A stretch of DNA of 64,000 nt from the NCBI GenBank assembly GCA_003993805.1, contig RSEF01000003.1, positions 36,668,556 to 36,732,555 on the forward strand, in the 5' to 3' direction. Both the position numbers and the translations under genes were made by a program. The notes beneath the pieces were generated by a model. That model worked only from the letters and a program-made list of their open reading frames with translations, made no database searches and was not told the origin of the DNA. Shown here piece after piece: positions 62,745-64,000 of this stretch (position 1 is the stretch's first letter; every line of letters begins with the position of its first letter). The DNA comes from Himantopus leucocephalus. Its lineage: Eukaryota; Chordata; Aves; Charadriiformes; Recurvirostridae.

Positions 62745-64000
62745 CACAGGCACCTTTTCTGCTCTGAGCCCCCATGAATCCATGTTTGGCTATGATCCCC
62801 TACAACCACCAGGTTCTTTTCTAACTCATCCTTTCCAAAATGCTGTATATCACCCTATAAATTATTGATTACAAACAGTAGGAATCTATGTTAGCTTCTG
62901 TGCTTTATCATTAAAAGTGTCCAGCTTGCTTTGTAGAACAGGCTTGTTATTCACAAGTTTTGTGCTTAAAGCAAAAGTTTTCAGACTCTCTCCCCAAGCA
63001 CAAATTAGGAAAAGCTCTTTTGAGATCCATAGAGTTAGTTGATATGGATCTAGCATAAGTGAATAATATCTTAAGTTAATATCTATTATCTAAGTTAATA
63101 TCCTGGAGTCAGGCATCTTGGACTAAGTTGCAATACATATATACATAAATGTATTATGAGAATTAATTTAATCTCATTAATTACCACTCAGATGTTGCTA
63201 TTTATATTTGAATTGCATATTTATTTGATTTACCCTTGTGCAATAATAGACTTTTTTATCTACACTAATGGATGCTCTGCTGGATGTCTTTACACTAAAT
63301 CAGCTTTTCTTCAATTTACTTTCACACATCAAATCAGCACCAAGCCAGACATTCATGTGTTTGCCTAAGCCATCATTAGGCATTCTGAAATTGAGTGGGA
63401 AAAAAAGGAAAATGGTTTCCTTGAGTGTTTCCATATTTTCTTGGTTATTTGAGTGGGCCTTTTTAAAAAACACACCAAAAAAAGCCCACAACAAAAGAAT
63501 GACAGAATGAGATACTTAGAAATGCTGATCTTTGCCGATGTTATAAATGAATGCGTAATATTAATGCTCTGTTAGAAAGCTATTGATTCTGTAAGAAAAT
63601 ATTGGTTCCCTGGAACTTCAGCTCCTCTGAGCTATCAGACACTTTTATCAGTCTTGAAAATAATTAGGAAGTAAAAATCGAACCCATTTTTCCTCAAAGT
63701 GTTTGTAGCTGGGGCATCCAGCAAAGTTATCATGACAATAAATTTGAGTTGTCAAGAAAAAAGGATATGGACTGAGAGTAAGAAGAGACAGAATTCCAAA
63801 AGTCAGTGAGTGGTTTAACAGTCCCACCACATTAATGTCACATTTGTATGTTCATTGAGTAACCAACCCAAAAATAAATACTGTTCAGGACAGTCTTCAA
63901 CTATTTTTATTCTGCTTTACAATTTCAGAAAGAACAGAAAATTAAAAATTTCAAATCTGCATAGAATGTTAAGTAATAAAAAGTACATTTATTTTTGCAA
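62745..64000. other. Unique AT-rich non-coding DNA to window end
   Basis: No gene or clear repeat was recognised. The direct repeat CTAAGTTAATATC/CTTAAGTTAATATC near 63070-63105 is a minor local duplication. Confidence 0.5.

Noticed and set aside
62555..62809. Antisense ORF with a repeated peptide spanning the N at 62610
   Set aside because: The repeated peptide results from the same duplicated-contig-end pattern.

Overview
This window looks like a gene-poor stretch of a bird genome. It is AT-rich and CpG-poor, and it has no long open reading frame: the longest is about 160 codons and lies inside an LTR. The identifiable repeats are typical of birds. There are CR1 (chicken repeat 1) LINE fragments, two of them ending in the ATTCTATG-type 3' terminus, and two avian endogenous-retrovirus LTRs. 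There are also ancient amniote MIR/CORE-type SINE relics, some old palindromic repeats and a few microsatellites. I found no prokaryotic gene organisation, CRISPR array, rRNA gene, convincing tRNA gene or intact transposon. I recognise no known protein-coding gene. The window could be intergenic, or lie inside a very long intron.

Layout. 1-209 is an antisense CR1 ORF2 fragment that runs off the left edge. 210-13154 is mostly unique non-coding DNA. It contains a small CR1 3' end folded back as a hairpin (2097-2292), a (CACCT)11 minisatellite (5122-5176) and a short ORF next to a poly(A) signal (999-1401). 13155-13943 is a sense-strand solo LTR. 18778-19571 is a second solo LTR, on the minus strand, with an intact 5-bp target-site duplication. 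19572-51348 is a long unique stretch with weak exon-like segments (20175-20400, 23798-23949, 37226-37312), a local CpG cluster (39400-39640) and a few very old repeats. 51349-51884 is a 5'-truncated CR1 whose middle is replaced by a 100-N gap. 51885-64000 is again mostly unique, with a MIR relic (54088-54219) and a very diverged antisense CR1 (56384-56650).

The clearest structural signal is an assembly signature, not a biological system. Single N bases at 54334, 57157 and 62610 each sit exactly between two near-identical copies of a 114-138 bp segment. All 11 substitutions that distinguish the copies are transitions, many of them at CpG sites. The simplest reading is that overlapping contig ends from two haplotypes were joined head-to-tail with a placeholder N and never merged. 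These three duplications should not be read as real tandem repeats or repeat proteins.

There is no set of genes here acting together. The exon-like segments share only plausible splice signals and short open frames; I could not assign them to any family, and they are offered as weak hypotheses. I see no evidence for an undescribed biological system.
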